A DNA stretch of 64,000 nt from Lepidodermella squamata (lineage: Eukaryota; Gastrotricha): assembly GCA_047495785.1 (NCBI GenBank), contig JBLDXI010000009.1:3658001-3722000 (forward strand). Direction: 5' to 3'. Each line of letters starts with the position of its first letter. Position 1 is the stretch's first letter. The notes beneath the pieces are model-generated. The model saw only the letters and a list, made by a program, of their open reading frames with translations. It was not told where the DNA came from and did no database searches. Below are positions 20,176 to 29,952 of the stretch, piece after piece. A program made the translations under genes and the position numbers.

Positions 20176-20397
20176 TCATCGCTCATCGCTGTCTTCTAGC
20201 GGCGAGAGCGGGGCGTAATTTCCTGGTTTCGCTCGGCCTCCTACACCATAGAACCAGCCTGCGGTTTTGCCGGCTGCGCTCTCCATCATATTATCAGTTG
20301 GCAACTCGACGCTCACTTGATCCACGTCACCAGCGTTGTCGAATCTCGCTGCTATTGCTGAAACGAGAAGAAATAACAGCAACACAGAGGCTAGCAT
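20176..20397 (-). CDS. Secreted two-box precursor (array member 13)
   Basis: 73 residues from MLASVLLLFLLVSAIAA. Directly after the predicted signal cleavage comes RFDNAGDVDQV (box 1) and 25 residues later AAGKTAGWFYGVGGRAK (box 2). The tail is Asp/Glu-rich. This minimal layout of leader, box 1, spacer, box 2 and tail is the archetype of the array. The upstream Met 31 codons earlier is less likely because it would bury the leader. Confidence 0.85.
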   Translation of the reverse strand: MLASVLLLFLLVSAIAARFDNAGDVDQVSVELPTDNMMESAAGKTAGWFYGVGGRAKPGNYAPLSPLEDSDER

Positions 20398-20772
20398 TTG
20401 AAAGCTACAACTTCGAATCGTGGTTGCATTCAGGTCGAAAAAGTAGAAATGTTTACCAGAAGAAATGAGCCAGACGGGCTTTCTATTCAATGCATTCTTT
20501 CATTTTGATTGCTCCGCCCACTCCAGAGGAACGGACCTCTTGAGACTTTTTGTCATTAATCTGCCCCTCCGTGATCGCCGATCAATCTAAGAGTCGAAAT
20601 AATGAGATTCGCTGAGAAAACCTTCAAAATAAAATAATAGCGTAGTTCGGTGAGATTTCGGTGGGTTAAGGCTTTGAGTGGAAACTAACATTGCACCATA
20701 CATCAACGTGGTTTTCCCGTTATTTTCACAAAAATAAAATTTTATTAGCCTTGGATTACGCCTTCATAAGTT
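20398..20772. other. Intergenic spacer
   Basis: No supported gene. Confidence 0.6.
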
Positions 20773-21198
20773 CTATTCGTCTTCAAAATTATAGTGGCCG
20801 TACCACCAACCGTCTGTTTGGCCGGAAGGACTCATCATTTGCAATATCCAAGTCAGCTTTTTAGCCAGAGATGGCCGGGGATCGACAAATTGTGAACGAG
20901 TGCGCATCTTCGGTTGGCGAATGACAACTGGTAGTTTTTCGAGAACATCGATGTCAACCCCATCTCTGTCACCGTGAAGCACTGATGCTACGTTGCCGAA
21001 ACCAGTGTACTTCCCATGATAATGACCCCGAGAATCATTGTGATCCGAATCATCGCCATCCGCCTCTTCTTTGTGCTCGTGAGATGATGATGAATCGTCG
21101 TCGATTGGTCGTGGCTGAACGCCTTGGCTAAGGCATACAAGTAATAGATGAAGGGCGACGATAAGAGGAGCAATTTTAGCGTGCATGATTATTAACAT
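20773..21198 (-). CDS. Secreted two-box precursor (array member 14)
   Basis: 141 residues. The signal peptide ends near LLVCLSQGVQ. A Ser/Asp/His-rich propeptide follows, then HGKYTGFGNVASV (box 1 with Tyr and Asn), a basic middle, and SGQTDGWWYGHYNF (box 2) just before the stop. The spacing between boxes is much longer than in member 13. Met1 or Met5 may start translation. Confidence 0.85.
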   Translation of the reverse strand: MLIIMHAKIAPLIVALHLLLVCLSQGVQPRPIDDDSSSSHEHKEEADGDDSDHNDSRGHYHGKYTGFGNVASVLHGDRDGVDIDVLEKLPVVIRQPKMRTRSQFVDPRPSLAKKLTWILQMMSPSGQTDGWWYGHYNFEDE

Positions 21199-21736
21199 CG
21201 TCTATGAAGTGAAATAAGTCTCTGTTTATCAGTACTTGGTCACTCAATCCATTCAAGCATGGTGTTTGTCCGTAGCTAATGGGTGAAATAGCGAATCAGG
21301 AGCCCACGCCTCTCATAAATCATACGTCTCATTGAGTAAAGACAAGTAGTATAGAACACATTTACCTATATTTCAGCGAAATAGTACTACGTGATCCAGA
21401 ATCACCATCGATAATCTATCTGAAATGATAGGTGAAGATGTAAAAGCTCGTGTTATAATGACCATGTCTGTGCCTGGCGGGCCGGATAGTTGAAGGTACA
21501 TGTTTTAGGTTCGACTGATTTAGCTGTTTCCCCCGCAACGGCGGAAAGCTCCTTCTCAATTCTGCCACTCACTTTAAAAGGCGGAAGTAATCGACTTTCC
21601 TTTGCAGTCATAATTAAAATAATGTTTCAATAGCCACTGTAATATTTTATTGCTCAAATGAATTTTAATAGAACTACGCTAAATTTAACAGGTTCCTTGA
21701 TGATGAATAATTTCGAGTCTCACGCCTACGTTAAAT
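21199..21736. other. Intergenic spacer
   Basis: No supported gene; flanks of array genes. Confidence 0.6.
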
Positions 21737-22063
21737 CTAATTCCTGCTGTTTTTGCTCTGTCTGATAACGAACATCTTGAATCGGTTCGAATTCGGTGAT
21801 CGTAGAAGGGCAAAGCTCGCAGCGCGAGGAAAGTCATCGCTATCTTCCTGCTGAGTGGTAGACTTAGATCCACGGTTGCCGGTGCCGTAGTACCAACTGT
21901 CAGTGTCTCCCGCAGGCATATCCATGTCTCCTCCCAAGTTTTTTTCAGCAAAGATAGGCGACACATCACCAGAGTTTTTGTATTTAGCAAAGGAGCAGTT
22001 TGATTGCCTGAAAAGTAGTAGAACCACCAGCAAGGGGCTAAAGATTGAAGAGAACATTGCCAT
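21737..22063 (-). CDS. Secreted two-box precursor (array member 15)
   Basis: 108 residues from MAMFSSIFSPLLVVLLLF. Box 1 is AKYKNSGDVSPIF and box 2 is MPAGDTDSWYYGTGNRG, 20-odd residues apart, followed by a basic Arg/Ser-rich C-terminus. As in members 13 and 17, box 1 begins within a few residues of the predicted signal cleavage site. Confidence 0.85.
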   Translation of the reverse strand: MAMFSSIFSPLLVVLLLFRQSNCSFAKYKNSGDVSPIFAEKNLGGDMDMPAGDTDSWYYGTGNRGSKSTTQQEDSDDFPRAASFALLRSPNSNRFKMFVIRQSKNSRN

Positions 22064-22493
22064 TGTTGGGTTATAATCTTTCGCTATCGGGCGCAATCGG
22101 TACGATTACAATCAAGGAAATGGAATCGTTCGATTGAGTTTGTTTCCAGAATGTGGCCACTGGCTACGCATTCTGTCTGACTGTGCCTGTTAGGGGAAAT
22201 CGTTGCTAATCTGTCAATTCTCAACGGTATCCAATATTTATTTTGTATCGGCACGAATCTATGATGCCTGTTCTCCTACGTTGGCCAAGGGGCACACTTT
22301 TTACCGCTGGGACTTTAAATTAGCTATTTACAGAAATCGCAGTTTATCTGGGCTCTGATCTGAATTTTTAATTAGGGATAAAGGACAGGACAAACGCTAT
22401 CTAAAATGATAGATCAACTAACGAGTTATTAACATATTCAAGCTATCACACAAAAGATATTTAGACTGAAGCATCTGATGCGTATTCCGAGGC
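22064..22493. other. Intergenic spacer
   Basis: No supported gene; flanks of array genes. Confidence 0.6.
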
Positions 22494-22826
22494 CTAGAAA
22501 GCCCCCATAGAAAGTCTCTTTGAAAAAGACTTCCGGTACGCTTTGATCTGAGCAGCCTTTCGCTGCAGCTCTTTTCGCTCTCTTTCTGTCCTAGCATTGG
22601 CAATCATCGCCTGTAAATCATCATCCTCAGCGGCTTGCTTTATCAGTCCAGCCAGAGTCTTTTTGTCATTGGCACCGTACCACCAGGCGTCTGTCGGGCC
22701 GGATAATGGGGCTTGCCTTCTAACCAGATGCCGCAGACTCTCATCTTCGGGAGTTCCAGAGGTTTGCGCGGTAAGGGCGGAACATGAAATAAGGATTGGC
22801 AGCAGAAGTAACCAGCTGGAACTCAT
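22494..22826 (-). CDS. Secreted precursor with W-W-Y-G box only (array member 16)
   Basis: 110 residues, signal peptide 1-20 (LLPILISCSALTAQ). After LVRRQAPLSGPTDAWWYGAN (box 2 preceded by a double Arg), the rest is a Lys/Arg/Glu-rich amphipathic helix region ending SKRLSMGAF. Box 1 is missing, so the two boxes can be lost independently. Confidence 0.8.
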   Translation of the reverse strand: MSSSWLLLLPILISCSALTAQTSGTPEDESLRHLVRRQAPLSGPTDAWWYGANDKKTLAGLIKQAAEDDDLQAMIANARTERERKELQRKAAQIKAYRKSFSKRLSMGAF

Positions 22827-23505
22827 GGTTAAAAAAGCAACCTAGAAATCTAGATATGAAAAGACTGAATAGACTTGAAAATTAGGTCGCAGCAAAATTG
22901 ATAAAAATCGTGATATTCCACTTCAACACATCATAGCATTCGTGAGGTACATTCCACTGTTGCTTTCTGAATGCATGTAGGAGGCGTTTGCGTGATTGCT
23001 GATTGTGAGTGGGACGTTCGTGGTCAAAGGGGGGCCGTACACAGGGAAATCAATTCTCAAATGTTCTCGAAATACTTATAATAAATATCTCATTCTCTAG
23101 ATTTTGAGTGACTTTCAAGTATCAGCGGATAGATTTTGGAGAATTTTATTCGCTAGCATCATTTCCCGTTCCATGGCGCGAGAAAGCCCTCTCGGTGGGC
23201 ATTCGGAAACAAATCGGCTGAATGGGCGCTTTTAGGCGGAAATCAGACTAATTGTACAAAGGCGCTTCTTTTTCACGCCAATTGTAACGCCGCTTTCAGT
23301 TTCTTAAAATGCCTGTAATCAAATCTGTGTGAACGATTCTTCGCTTCGGTGAACATCTTCCTATTAGACACTTGAAGCTAAATTAGGGAATGCGTATGCC
23401 AAGAAAACAGCGGAATAGAACTTGCTCTTTATTTCTCGTATCGAATATAGTTCATATACCTCTTCAAACAGAGGGTGTGAATGGTATTAAGTTGGAATGG
23501 TTCAT
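22827..23505. other. Intergenic spacer
   Basis: About 0.7 kb, no supported gene; an AATAAA for the 23506 gene lies at 23428-23433 (minus). Confidence 0.6.
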
Positions 23506-23799
23506 TCACAGTAATCTCTTGACTGCAAGCAATCGCATAGGGATTTTTCGTGGTAGATAAGCCGCAAGGGCTCGCTGGACATCCTCATTTCGCTGTTCGA
23601 GAGGCAAGTCTTTCCCAGACTTGTAATTCCCATACCACCATCCGTTAGTTCGACCAGCCGAGTTAGGATACACAACTGATGGATCTAGTGGGCTAACAAA
23701 GCGAGAACTGACATCCCCAGCTCCGGTAAATTTAGCCGAAACACTGATCGCCTGAAGGAAGAAGGAAGTGATCGCTAATATGACAATTGCAGACGGCAT
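23506..23799 (-). CDS. Secreted two-box precursor (array member 17)
   Basis: 97 residues. The signal peptide ends at VSA (residue 22), directly followed by KFTGAGDVSSRF (box 1). SAGRTNGWWYGNYKSG (box 2) lies 20-odd residues later and the C-terminus is basic. With member 18 it shares the exact AKFTGAG start, pointing to recent common ancestry. Confidence 0.87.
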   Translation of the reverse strand: MPSAIVILAITSFFLQAISVSAKFTGAGDVSSRFVSPLDPSVVYPNSAGRTNGWWYGNYKSGKDLPLEQRNEDVQRALAAYLPRKIPMRLLAVKRLL

Positions 23800-24085
23800 T
23801 TTTTTTTAGCAAAAATCGCAATGAAGTAGGCATATAAGATCAAATAACTACACCAAAATTACACCTAATAGCCTTTGATGTGTTTATTATTTATTCATCG
23901 TACGTGGGGCAACGCAGCGAAGAGCACTTCTCGAATGTCTCGAATTTTCTATCAGGCGTAAATCGGTTCATACCCACGCAATGATGATCAATCAATTGTT
24001 ACAACATACGATGCCAGTTTATTTTGAATAAACGGATCAAAAGAAAGGTTTCATACTTCATCATATAAGTCTGATCCATGTCTGT

Positions 24086-24391
24086 TCAAGCATCCTCGGG
24101 GCTGATCACCTTTAGGTTGTAGGTGTACTTTCGAAACGGAGACCTGAAGCCGTTTGCTTCGTTCTTGAAGACGTAGACATAACGCTTCCTAGAACTTGAC
24201 CGCTTCTTGCGTGAGTAACTCCAATCAGTCGTCCTGCCAGCCGTGCTTGCAAATCGGTTCCGCATAATGGGTCCGTATTCGTAATTGCCAACCCTTCCAG
24301 CACCTGTAAACTTTGCGTGCAAAGATGGTGGCATAACGGTTAATACGAGCAAACAACAACAGACTGCAATTGTAAAACTTGACAGCTTCAT
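24086..24391 (-). CDS. Secreted two-box precursor with degenerate second box (array member 18)
   Basis: 101 residues from MKLSSFTIAVCCCLLVL. Box 1 is AKFTGAGRVGNYEYG. Box 2 has decayed to TAGRTTDWSYSRKKR, with Ser for the final Gly, followed by a strongly basic Tyr-rich C-terminus. The basic tail could itself be the active peptide. Confidence 0.8.
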   Translation of the reverse strand: MKLSSFTIAVCCCLLVLTVMPPSLHAKFTGAGRVGNYEYGPIMRNRFASTAGRTTDWSYSRKKRSSSRKRYVYVFKNEANGFRSPFRKYTYNLKVISPEDA

Positions 24392-24518
24392 TTTGCAAAA
24401 GATGACCAAGCGAATTGAAAAATATGTGTTTTTATGACCAATCTTGTTATGATGTGATGCCTCCCTATCCCCAGAAGTAATCACATTTCAACACTGCATT
24501 TTTCAATCAATGCATTTC

Positions 24519-24524
24519 TTTATT
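24519..24524 (-). terminator. Polyadenylation signal AATAAA
   Basis: AATAAA on the minus strand, about 52 bp past the stop of the 24576-24851 gene. Confidence 0.45.
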
Positions 24525-24575
24525 TTGAAACATATGCAATAGGAATAATCAATACTAGTACTACCATGCGTTTTT

Positions 24576-24851
24576 TTACTTCATATTTGGTCTAAGGTAT
24601 GTGCCATATTGCCATCCATCTGTAAGCCCAGCAGCTGAGTCTTCGTATTCATCGGCCTCCGCCAGGTTTAGAGGATAACGCTGTAAGATGACCGACTCGG
24701 CATCTCCCGCGCCTGATAGCTTCCCAAATGGCTCCAGGAACCTCATCGCATCAGAATTGTCCTCCCGAAGAAGGAAATCCTCGAAGTCGTCATTTGGCCT
24801 CGCCACCACGGAGGAGGCTAGTTGCATAAAAATTATCGCTATCAAAATCAT
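24576..24851 (-). CDS. Secreted two-box precursor (array member 19)
   Basis: 91 residues from MILIAIIFMQLASSVVA. The acidic propeptide is followed by FGKLSGAGDAESV (box 1 with Leu) and AAGLTDGWQYGTYLRP (box 2) near the C-terminus, which ends NMK. A upstream ATTTATATT lies about 70 bp before the ATG. Confidence 0.84.
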   Translation of the reverse strand: MILIAIIFMQLASSVVARPNDDFEDFLLREDNSDAMRFLEPFGKLSGAGDAESVILQRYPLNLAEADEYEDSAAGLTDGWQYGTYLRPNMK

Positions 24852-25068
24852 GGCTGGCCAGTCTACTACTACTACACGGGGTTGAGCGAGTGATAAACAG
24901 CGGCGATGCATTGATTTTAATATAAATCATCTCTGACATCATCACACGTCTGTCTCGAGAGGGTCCACGCAGTGTCCACAACAAAATGCACACCTGAGAG
25001 CATACTTGCATCGTTTATTTAGCTAATTCAATATTGAATATAATATAAAATCGCAGGCAGATATTAAT

Positions 25069-25371
25069 TCAATGCTGGCCGAAAAACCACCCATCCGTGA
25101 GGCCTGCAGGGCTCTGATCATCAGCTAAGGCTATGCGTTGCATTATTCCCTTGAAAACAGCCGCTCGCATGCCATTCGATGACGCAAACATTGACGGCAA
25201 TTCAGCCCGGTGCATTTCAGCCGATGCATCGTGATTTGTCGCATCTTCATCACTTTCCCCACTTACATCGCTAACAAATCGCAACCGGGTTAGGGTTGGA
25301 CGGGCGTTGTTAGGGTAAGGCACGCATATGAAAACGATAACACATAAGGTCAAACACAAAGAATGATTCAT
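25069..25371 (-). CDS. Secreted precursor ending in W-F-F-G box (array member 20)
   Basis: 100 residues with a signal peptide (MNHSLCLTLCVIVFICV). Box 1 is blurred (RFVSDVSGESD). The protein ends SPAGLTDGWFFGQH, so box 2 is almost at the very C-terminus. The AGLTDGW core is identical to member 19, its downstream neighbour. Confidence 0.82.
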   Translation of the reverse strand: MNHSLCLTLCVIVFICVPYPNNARPTLTRLRFVSDVSGESDEDATNHDASAEMHRAELPSMFASSNGMRAAVFKGIMQRIALADDQSPAGLTDGWFFGQH

Positions 25372-25602
25372 CTTTCTCAGTAAAAAAACGTGAAACGAAT
25401 AAATAAACCTCCGAATTTTGATTGATGAGAAAAGATTAACTTTTTAATTATGGGAATTGCTTCCTAATAATCCGAAAAATTACTTGCGGGGTTTATCATC
25501 TTTCATCTTTCAAGCATCCAGGTTGCACAGTATGAAGCAAGTTTATTGGGAAAAACAAGCGGATACACGATTGAATATATGCATTTTGGTGATCTATGTC
25601 CA

Positions 25603-25845
25603 TCAATAGTCATCCATTTTAAGTTGTCTGGGCAATTGATGGCTCCAGTCGTCGTCGTTCCAATAGCTGCGCTTCACGTCCCCGGAATATGCTGCCTTTC
25701 CGCCGCGGCGCTTCACCAGCCCAGCGTCGCTGAATGACTTGCGTTTGAAGCCGCGAAACCAGTCGTCATCGTCGGCGTTTGCCGAGAAAATTAACCCTAG
25801 CACCAGAGCAGCCACGGCTAACCAATAAATCACTCGAAAATGCAT
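25603..25845 (-). CDS. Secreted precursor with dibasic-framed S-D-A-G peptides (array member 21)
   Basis: 80 residues; signal peptide ends LIFSANA (residue 24). Lys-Arg sites cut out FKRKSFSDAGLVKRR (box 1 variant between dibasic sites), GGKAAYSGDVKR (second variant) and a Trp-rich acidic end, SYWNDDDW. Box 1-like units flanked by Lys-Arg support the idea that the box lies in the mature peptide. Confidence 0.8.
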   Translation of the reverse strand: MHFRVIYWLAVAALVLGLIFSANADDDDWFRGFKRKSFSDAGLVKRRGGKAAYSGDVKRSYWNDDDWSHQLPRQLKMDDY

Positions 25846-26209
25846 CCTTTTTCAAGATTAATTCTGCAAAATAACAATCATATAGCTTTTTTACTGTAAA
25901 CAATATAGGAGAGAAAATAGATAAGATGACCAAAAGCAGGAAAATAATCATCGGCTAGCTTCTAATGTATCTCTTTGTAATAATTCGTTTTAGAAATATT
26001 CCGAAAATGATTGCGGGTGAGAGTACTAACATTTGTCTCAAAAGACCGCCCTTATTTCTCGGCTTATACAATTTTAGCTAAAAGTACAAATAACAAAAAT
26101 ACACACCGGCTCCAGGGTTATTTATTCATCAACTCGAATGACAGTCTAATTATCATTTTTTTGACAGTCACCAGTTCGAAGAAAGGTCAAATATTTTGTC
26201 CGGTTTTAT
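25846..26209. other. Intergenic spacer
   Basis: No supported gene; AT-rich. Confidence 0.6.
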
Positions 26210-26398
26210 TTATGACGAAGAAACGCGTTTCGCTTTGTCCAGTAACTTTGAAATACCCAGTTGGAAGCCGTCGTTTCTCGGTGGATGGGGCAGATGCTCA
26301 CCGCTCGAATCGAAGTCCTCGTAGACCTGCGAAAAAACTGTCCTCATGGCTATAGCCTGGACAGCCATCAATAGCAATATCGCTACCTGAGCCAGCAT
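26210..26398 (-). CDS. Very short secreted precursor (array member 22)
   Basis: 62 residues from MLAQVAILLLMAVQAIA. The remaining 45 residues contain YEDFDSSGEH, a weak box-1 likeness, and end AKRVSSS. The clear leader and its place in the array support it; little else can be said. Confidence 0.62.
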   Translation of the reverse strand: MLAQVAILLLMAVQAIAMRTVFSQVYEDFDSSGEHLPHPPRNDGFQLGISKLLDKAKRVSSS

Positions 26399-26853
26399 AA
26401 TTTCATTGCACCTCAAAATTATTTTCATAATAAAGGTAGTGCCCTTTAATATATGCCTCTACAACTCTAAAATGCCGGTGCAGCGATTTTTTGCTAGTAA
26501 ATAATTTATAATAAAAAGCGCGCAAAAATCACTGACGAAACATGATTAAGGATTCATTGATTCTACGGCAGCAATCAATGTCCCCTTCCGACTAAGGGCC
26601 GAAGTTAATTTTTTCTGTAAAAAATAATAGGGAAAAAATATTGAAAATTTTCAATTTTTTATTCATGACTTACGAATAACAATAGACATATCAGCGTGAA
26701 GAGAGTTTACAGAAAAAAATAACGTGAAAAATAAAGTGCAAGTCAAATTTCACAGGTGCGATGGAAAAAAAATAGATTTTCGCGAAAAATATAGTACGGG
26801 AAAAAATTGAAAATCTATGAGCGAAATTAATTTGCGGTTTTATTGTCTTTATT
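26399..26853. other. AT-rich intergenic spacer
   Basis: Long A-runs and GAAAAAAT words between 26600 and 26830; no gene. Confidence 0.6.
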
Positions 26854-27198
26854 TTACGAATCTACTTCGTAATCATTCTCGCTAAAAAACGCCGAGCGCT
26901 TCTTCGTATCGCCCGAGTCAACAAATTTACTGCCACGGCTGCGCTTTTTCGTATCGCCAGAGTCGATGAACTTGCTACCGCGGTTTCGTTTCACGTAAAA
27001 ATCGCCGTAATCTTCGAGGCTGCTGCCCGACCGCTTTTTGACATCTCCCGAGTCGATGAATTTACTGCCGCGGACTCGCTTCATATCGCGGTAGTAACTG
27101 CGTTTCACCAAACTGAAGTCGTCATCGCTCCAGCAGTAACAAGCGGCTATTAGCATTGCTAGGACTAATAAGGCCAAGTTGATGGGGTGGATCATCAT
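26854..27198 (-). CDS. Multi-copy peptide precursor, three RGSKF[I/V]DSGD units (array member 23)
   Basis: 114 residues. The leader ends at about Cys22. The body repeats RGSKFIDSGDVKKR, RGSKFIDSGDTKKR and RGSKFVDSGDTKKR, each closed by Lys-Lys-Arg, with a diverged fourth unit (SLEDYGDFYVKR) between the first two. Near-identical units bounded by dibasic sites are the hallmark of neuropeptide-like precursors and identify K-F-x-D-S-G-D as the conserved peptide core. Confidence 0.88.
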   Translation of the reverse strand: MMIHPINLALLVLAMLIAACYCWSDDDFSLVKRSYYRDMKRVRGSKFIDSGDVKKRSGSSLEDYGDFYVKRNRGSKFIDSGDTKKRSRGSKFVDSGDTKKRSAFFSENDYEVDS

Positions 27199-28810
27199 TT
27201 CAGCAAAGTTATATATAAGTTATATCCTATACTACAAAATTAAAAATCTGAATCATTGATGAATAAAATCCATGTTTCAAATTTAATTAATATACAGCCG
27301 GACTTGAGTGGGAAGAGACTTTACTATTGGATCGTGTAGTATCGATTTCAGAAGCCTTTTCGCTTTATTAAATAAAACTTTGGCATCATGAAATATTAAA
27401 AACGACCAGGTATGAAATGCGAGATGCTGACTCACGCGGTCCGGTATCAGTCGCCATCTTTTTGTCTAATAACGCCCTCCGATTTTTTTTCGACCTAAAA
27501 ACAAACACACGTGACGTAACCTGCCAAAAATTGTCCAGAGCCGAGGGATTTTTTCAGACAGGGTTCTTATTTCAAAGTAATTTGCTATAGCGACAATTAT
27601 CTAGGGATTTTTCTAGAGTAAACTGCACTTTTCAGAAAAATATCCGCCCTCAGCTTTTTGAGTGGGAGAAATTTCTGGAGAAATAACTATTTGACAGAAA
27701 ACAGACATTTAACGAAAAAAAATACCGACTGATTTTGAACTCGTTCAAATTATACCGAATGCAAATGAGTAATTACCGCGAGCAATATGTTCGATGCGCG
27801 TCATAATTATCCGCACTTTGCGGCTATGATCTAGCCAGCGAGCGTCCTGTCCCAGTGGACTGGTTTTGTTTTGCCACAACTTATCATGTTTTACGCCGCA
27901 GTGGTTCAGAAAACGCGCAGTAATTTATTAACACAGGGGTCACAAGCGCGCATATATTGCGGCGAATAATATGCGAAAACAACAATTTGTCATCATTTAA
28001 AATCCGAGGTCAAATTTATATTTCTTCGCAAACTATAAGCTCACATAAGCAGGAGGCTTTCGAAAAACGAGCTAAAGATTACTAGCGAAAAAGGTGGATA
28101 ATTAAAAGTGGAAAAAATCAGAACAGAATTAATTTTCTTTAGAAAGTAGCCAAAAAAATAAAAATTGCCAGTGTTGCTACTTATCGGGATTATTTCGAAA
28201 CAAAGCCATATACAATTTGGGTACCTAGCCCGATCAACGATCAACGAGAAATATTACGACAGGAGGATATTTTTTTAAAGAATATGGATTTTATTTTGAA
28301 AATCGAAGCATGATATAAGTATCCTAATTCCAATCAAGCAGAATTTCCTTAAGGGTGACTTTCTTTCCAGAGGCTTGTCAAGGTCTTGATGCGGTAATAC
28401 TGTCAACGCGACTTATAGCATGAGAGAGGGAAAACGGTCACTTTTAATGCGACTTGATAGCAATTTTTTTAACCAATTTACGGCTTCGGTGTTCCAATGT
28501 TCTCAAAGCTTACATTTGAAAGTAATGTTAGTCTGTGTCAGTACCAAACGAATTTCAATTGTTTATTTTCAAATAATATACGAGACCGGGCGATTCAAAA
28601 TCAATCAAAATAATATATAAAATATGTAGAGAAGTATTCGAATGGAAAAATCGAAAATCTGCAAAGGTTCCAAACTTCTGCCACTGATAATATTTACAGG
28701 AAAAGTGTTTCAACTCTGACGTGAAATGATAACGTAGGTGCAATAATAATAAAAGGAGATGACAAAAGTCAAATATTGGTACATCCACGTAGCCGACCGT
28801 TATGCCTGTG
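27199..28810. other. 1.6-kb gap in the array, no gene seen
   Basis: AT-rich. Frames at 28041-28244 and 28420-28620 lack a leader of the array type, codon character or motif. The 28560-28810 part is the 3' flank of the next gene. Confidence 0.55.
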
Positions 28811-29047
28811 CTATTTGCTATCAAGCGGGTAATCCTCGTCAACGAAAATTTCCTCGCGTTTATCGAAATCTTCCGATGTGCTGCTATCCATATCAGTCGG
28901 AACGTAGTGCCGTTGAACGGTATTTTTTTGATCCTCGAAGGACATCCATCGCTTCGAGTCGACCTTGTCGTCCTCGTCGAAAAACTCGGCAGAAATGGCG
29001 CTGAGAACAAGGCCAAAAATTACGCAGACCAGTGCGATTTTCGACAT
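28811..29047 (-). CDS. Secreted precursor of the DKVDSKRWMS pair (array member 24)
   Basis: 78 residues; signal peptide to Ala20 (VLSAISA). It shares FDED-DKVDSKRWMS and an acidic DKRE-FVDE C-terminus with the next upstream gene (29496-29768), so the two are a tandem duplicate pair. One Lys-Arg and one Lys-Arg-Glu site are present. No box 1 or 2. Confidence 0.8.
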   Translation of the reverse strand: MSKIALVCVIFGLVLSAISAEFFDEDDKVDSKRWMSFEDQKNTVQRHYVPTDMDSSTSEDFDKREEIFVDEDYPLDSK

Positions 29048-29495
29048 TTTTTTAGAATACTGCTATTAATTCTGTAGAAAATTCTACTTTTTTAAATGCT
29101 TTTCTCCAGAAAAACAGCTTTATATTGAATTTTCGTCCGAAGCGGCCATTTTTATTCGCCTCTCCATGTCAAGTTGGCTTCCGTTTCTATTGCGTGATAT
29201 TTGAAATGTGTCAGCTACGTCAGGGCCTTAGCGTCACATTTGGATATTTGACAGGAAGCGAGTCAAATTCCTCCTTAAAATAATCTGGGCATAAAAATAA
29301 ATTGGCGAATTTCCAAAAAAATATGTTTTTATTTTCTGTGAGTATCAGAGTGAGATAATATAAAGGCCACCAAAAAAAAATATGTGAAGAGCTGATTTCG
29401 AGAATTAGCATCGTCATTGTCAAAAATTAATATTTAATATCTGCTATAAATTAAAATCTCAAAGTTTATCGGCTGAATTTTGGACTTGTGTCTCA
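29048..29495. other. Intergenic spacer
   Basis: Promoter of member 24 with its TATA box and the 3' flank of member 25; nothing else recognised. Confidence 0.6.
29118..29126 (-). promoter_or_regulatory. TATA box for the 28811-29047 gene
   Basis: CAATATAAAG-type site on the minus strand, about 72 bp upstream of the ATG. Confidence 0.5.
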
Positions 29496-29768
29496 TTATT
29501 TGTTTTCCTCAGCGCTGGCTTCATCGACGAAAAAGCCGCTCGGGAACAAACTTGCGCTACGTTTATCGCTATCAATCGCTTCGTAACTACTGTCAGCGGC
29601 GTTATTGCTGCCAACAGCTTGGTGGTGGCGAATGGCGTCCTGGAGGGCGAAATAGGACATCCATCTCTTTGAATCCACCTTATCGCCCGAATCATCGTCA
29701 AACATCTGAGCCGAAATACCTCCGAAAAACAGCCCAAAAATGCCGAAAACTAGCGAGATTGAACGCAT
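29496..29768 (-). CDS. Secreted precursor of the DKVDSKRWMS pair (array member 25)
   Basis: 90 residues; signal peptide to about Ala20 (FFGGISA). MFDDDSGDKVDSKRWMSYF matches member 24 in the central segment, and the C-terminal SDKRSA...FVDEASAE is also related. DDSGDKV contains an S-G-D resembling box 1. Confidence 0.8.
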   Translation of the reverse strand: MRSISLVFGIFGLFFGGISAQMFDDDSGDKVDSKRWMSYFALQDAIRHHQAVGSNNAADSSYEAIDSDKRSASLFPSGFFVDEASAEENK

Positions 29769-29952
29769 TTTATAGTCAAATTTGAGAAAAAAAATCTAAA
29801 AAAAAATCAGCAAATAAATTAACCAGCAATTTTACTCATGACAGAACGAATAAAAATTATGCAAATAATTAAAGCGACATCTTGTAGATCTCTAAAAACT
29901 AAAATATTACAGGTAGGAATGATTGCTGGAAGGTGATTTTTATAGGTAGCAA

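Noticed and set aside
28555-29016. 153-codon minus-strand frame
   Set aside because: Overlaps the precursor at 28811-29047 in another frame and shows no leader or motif; the shorter frame has a paralogue next door.
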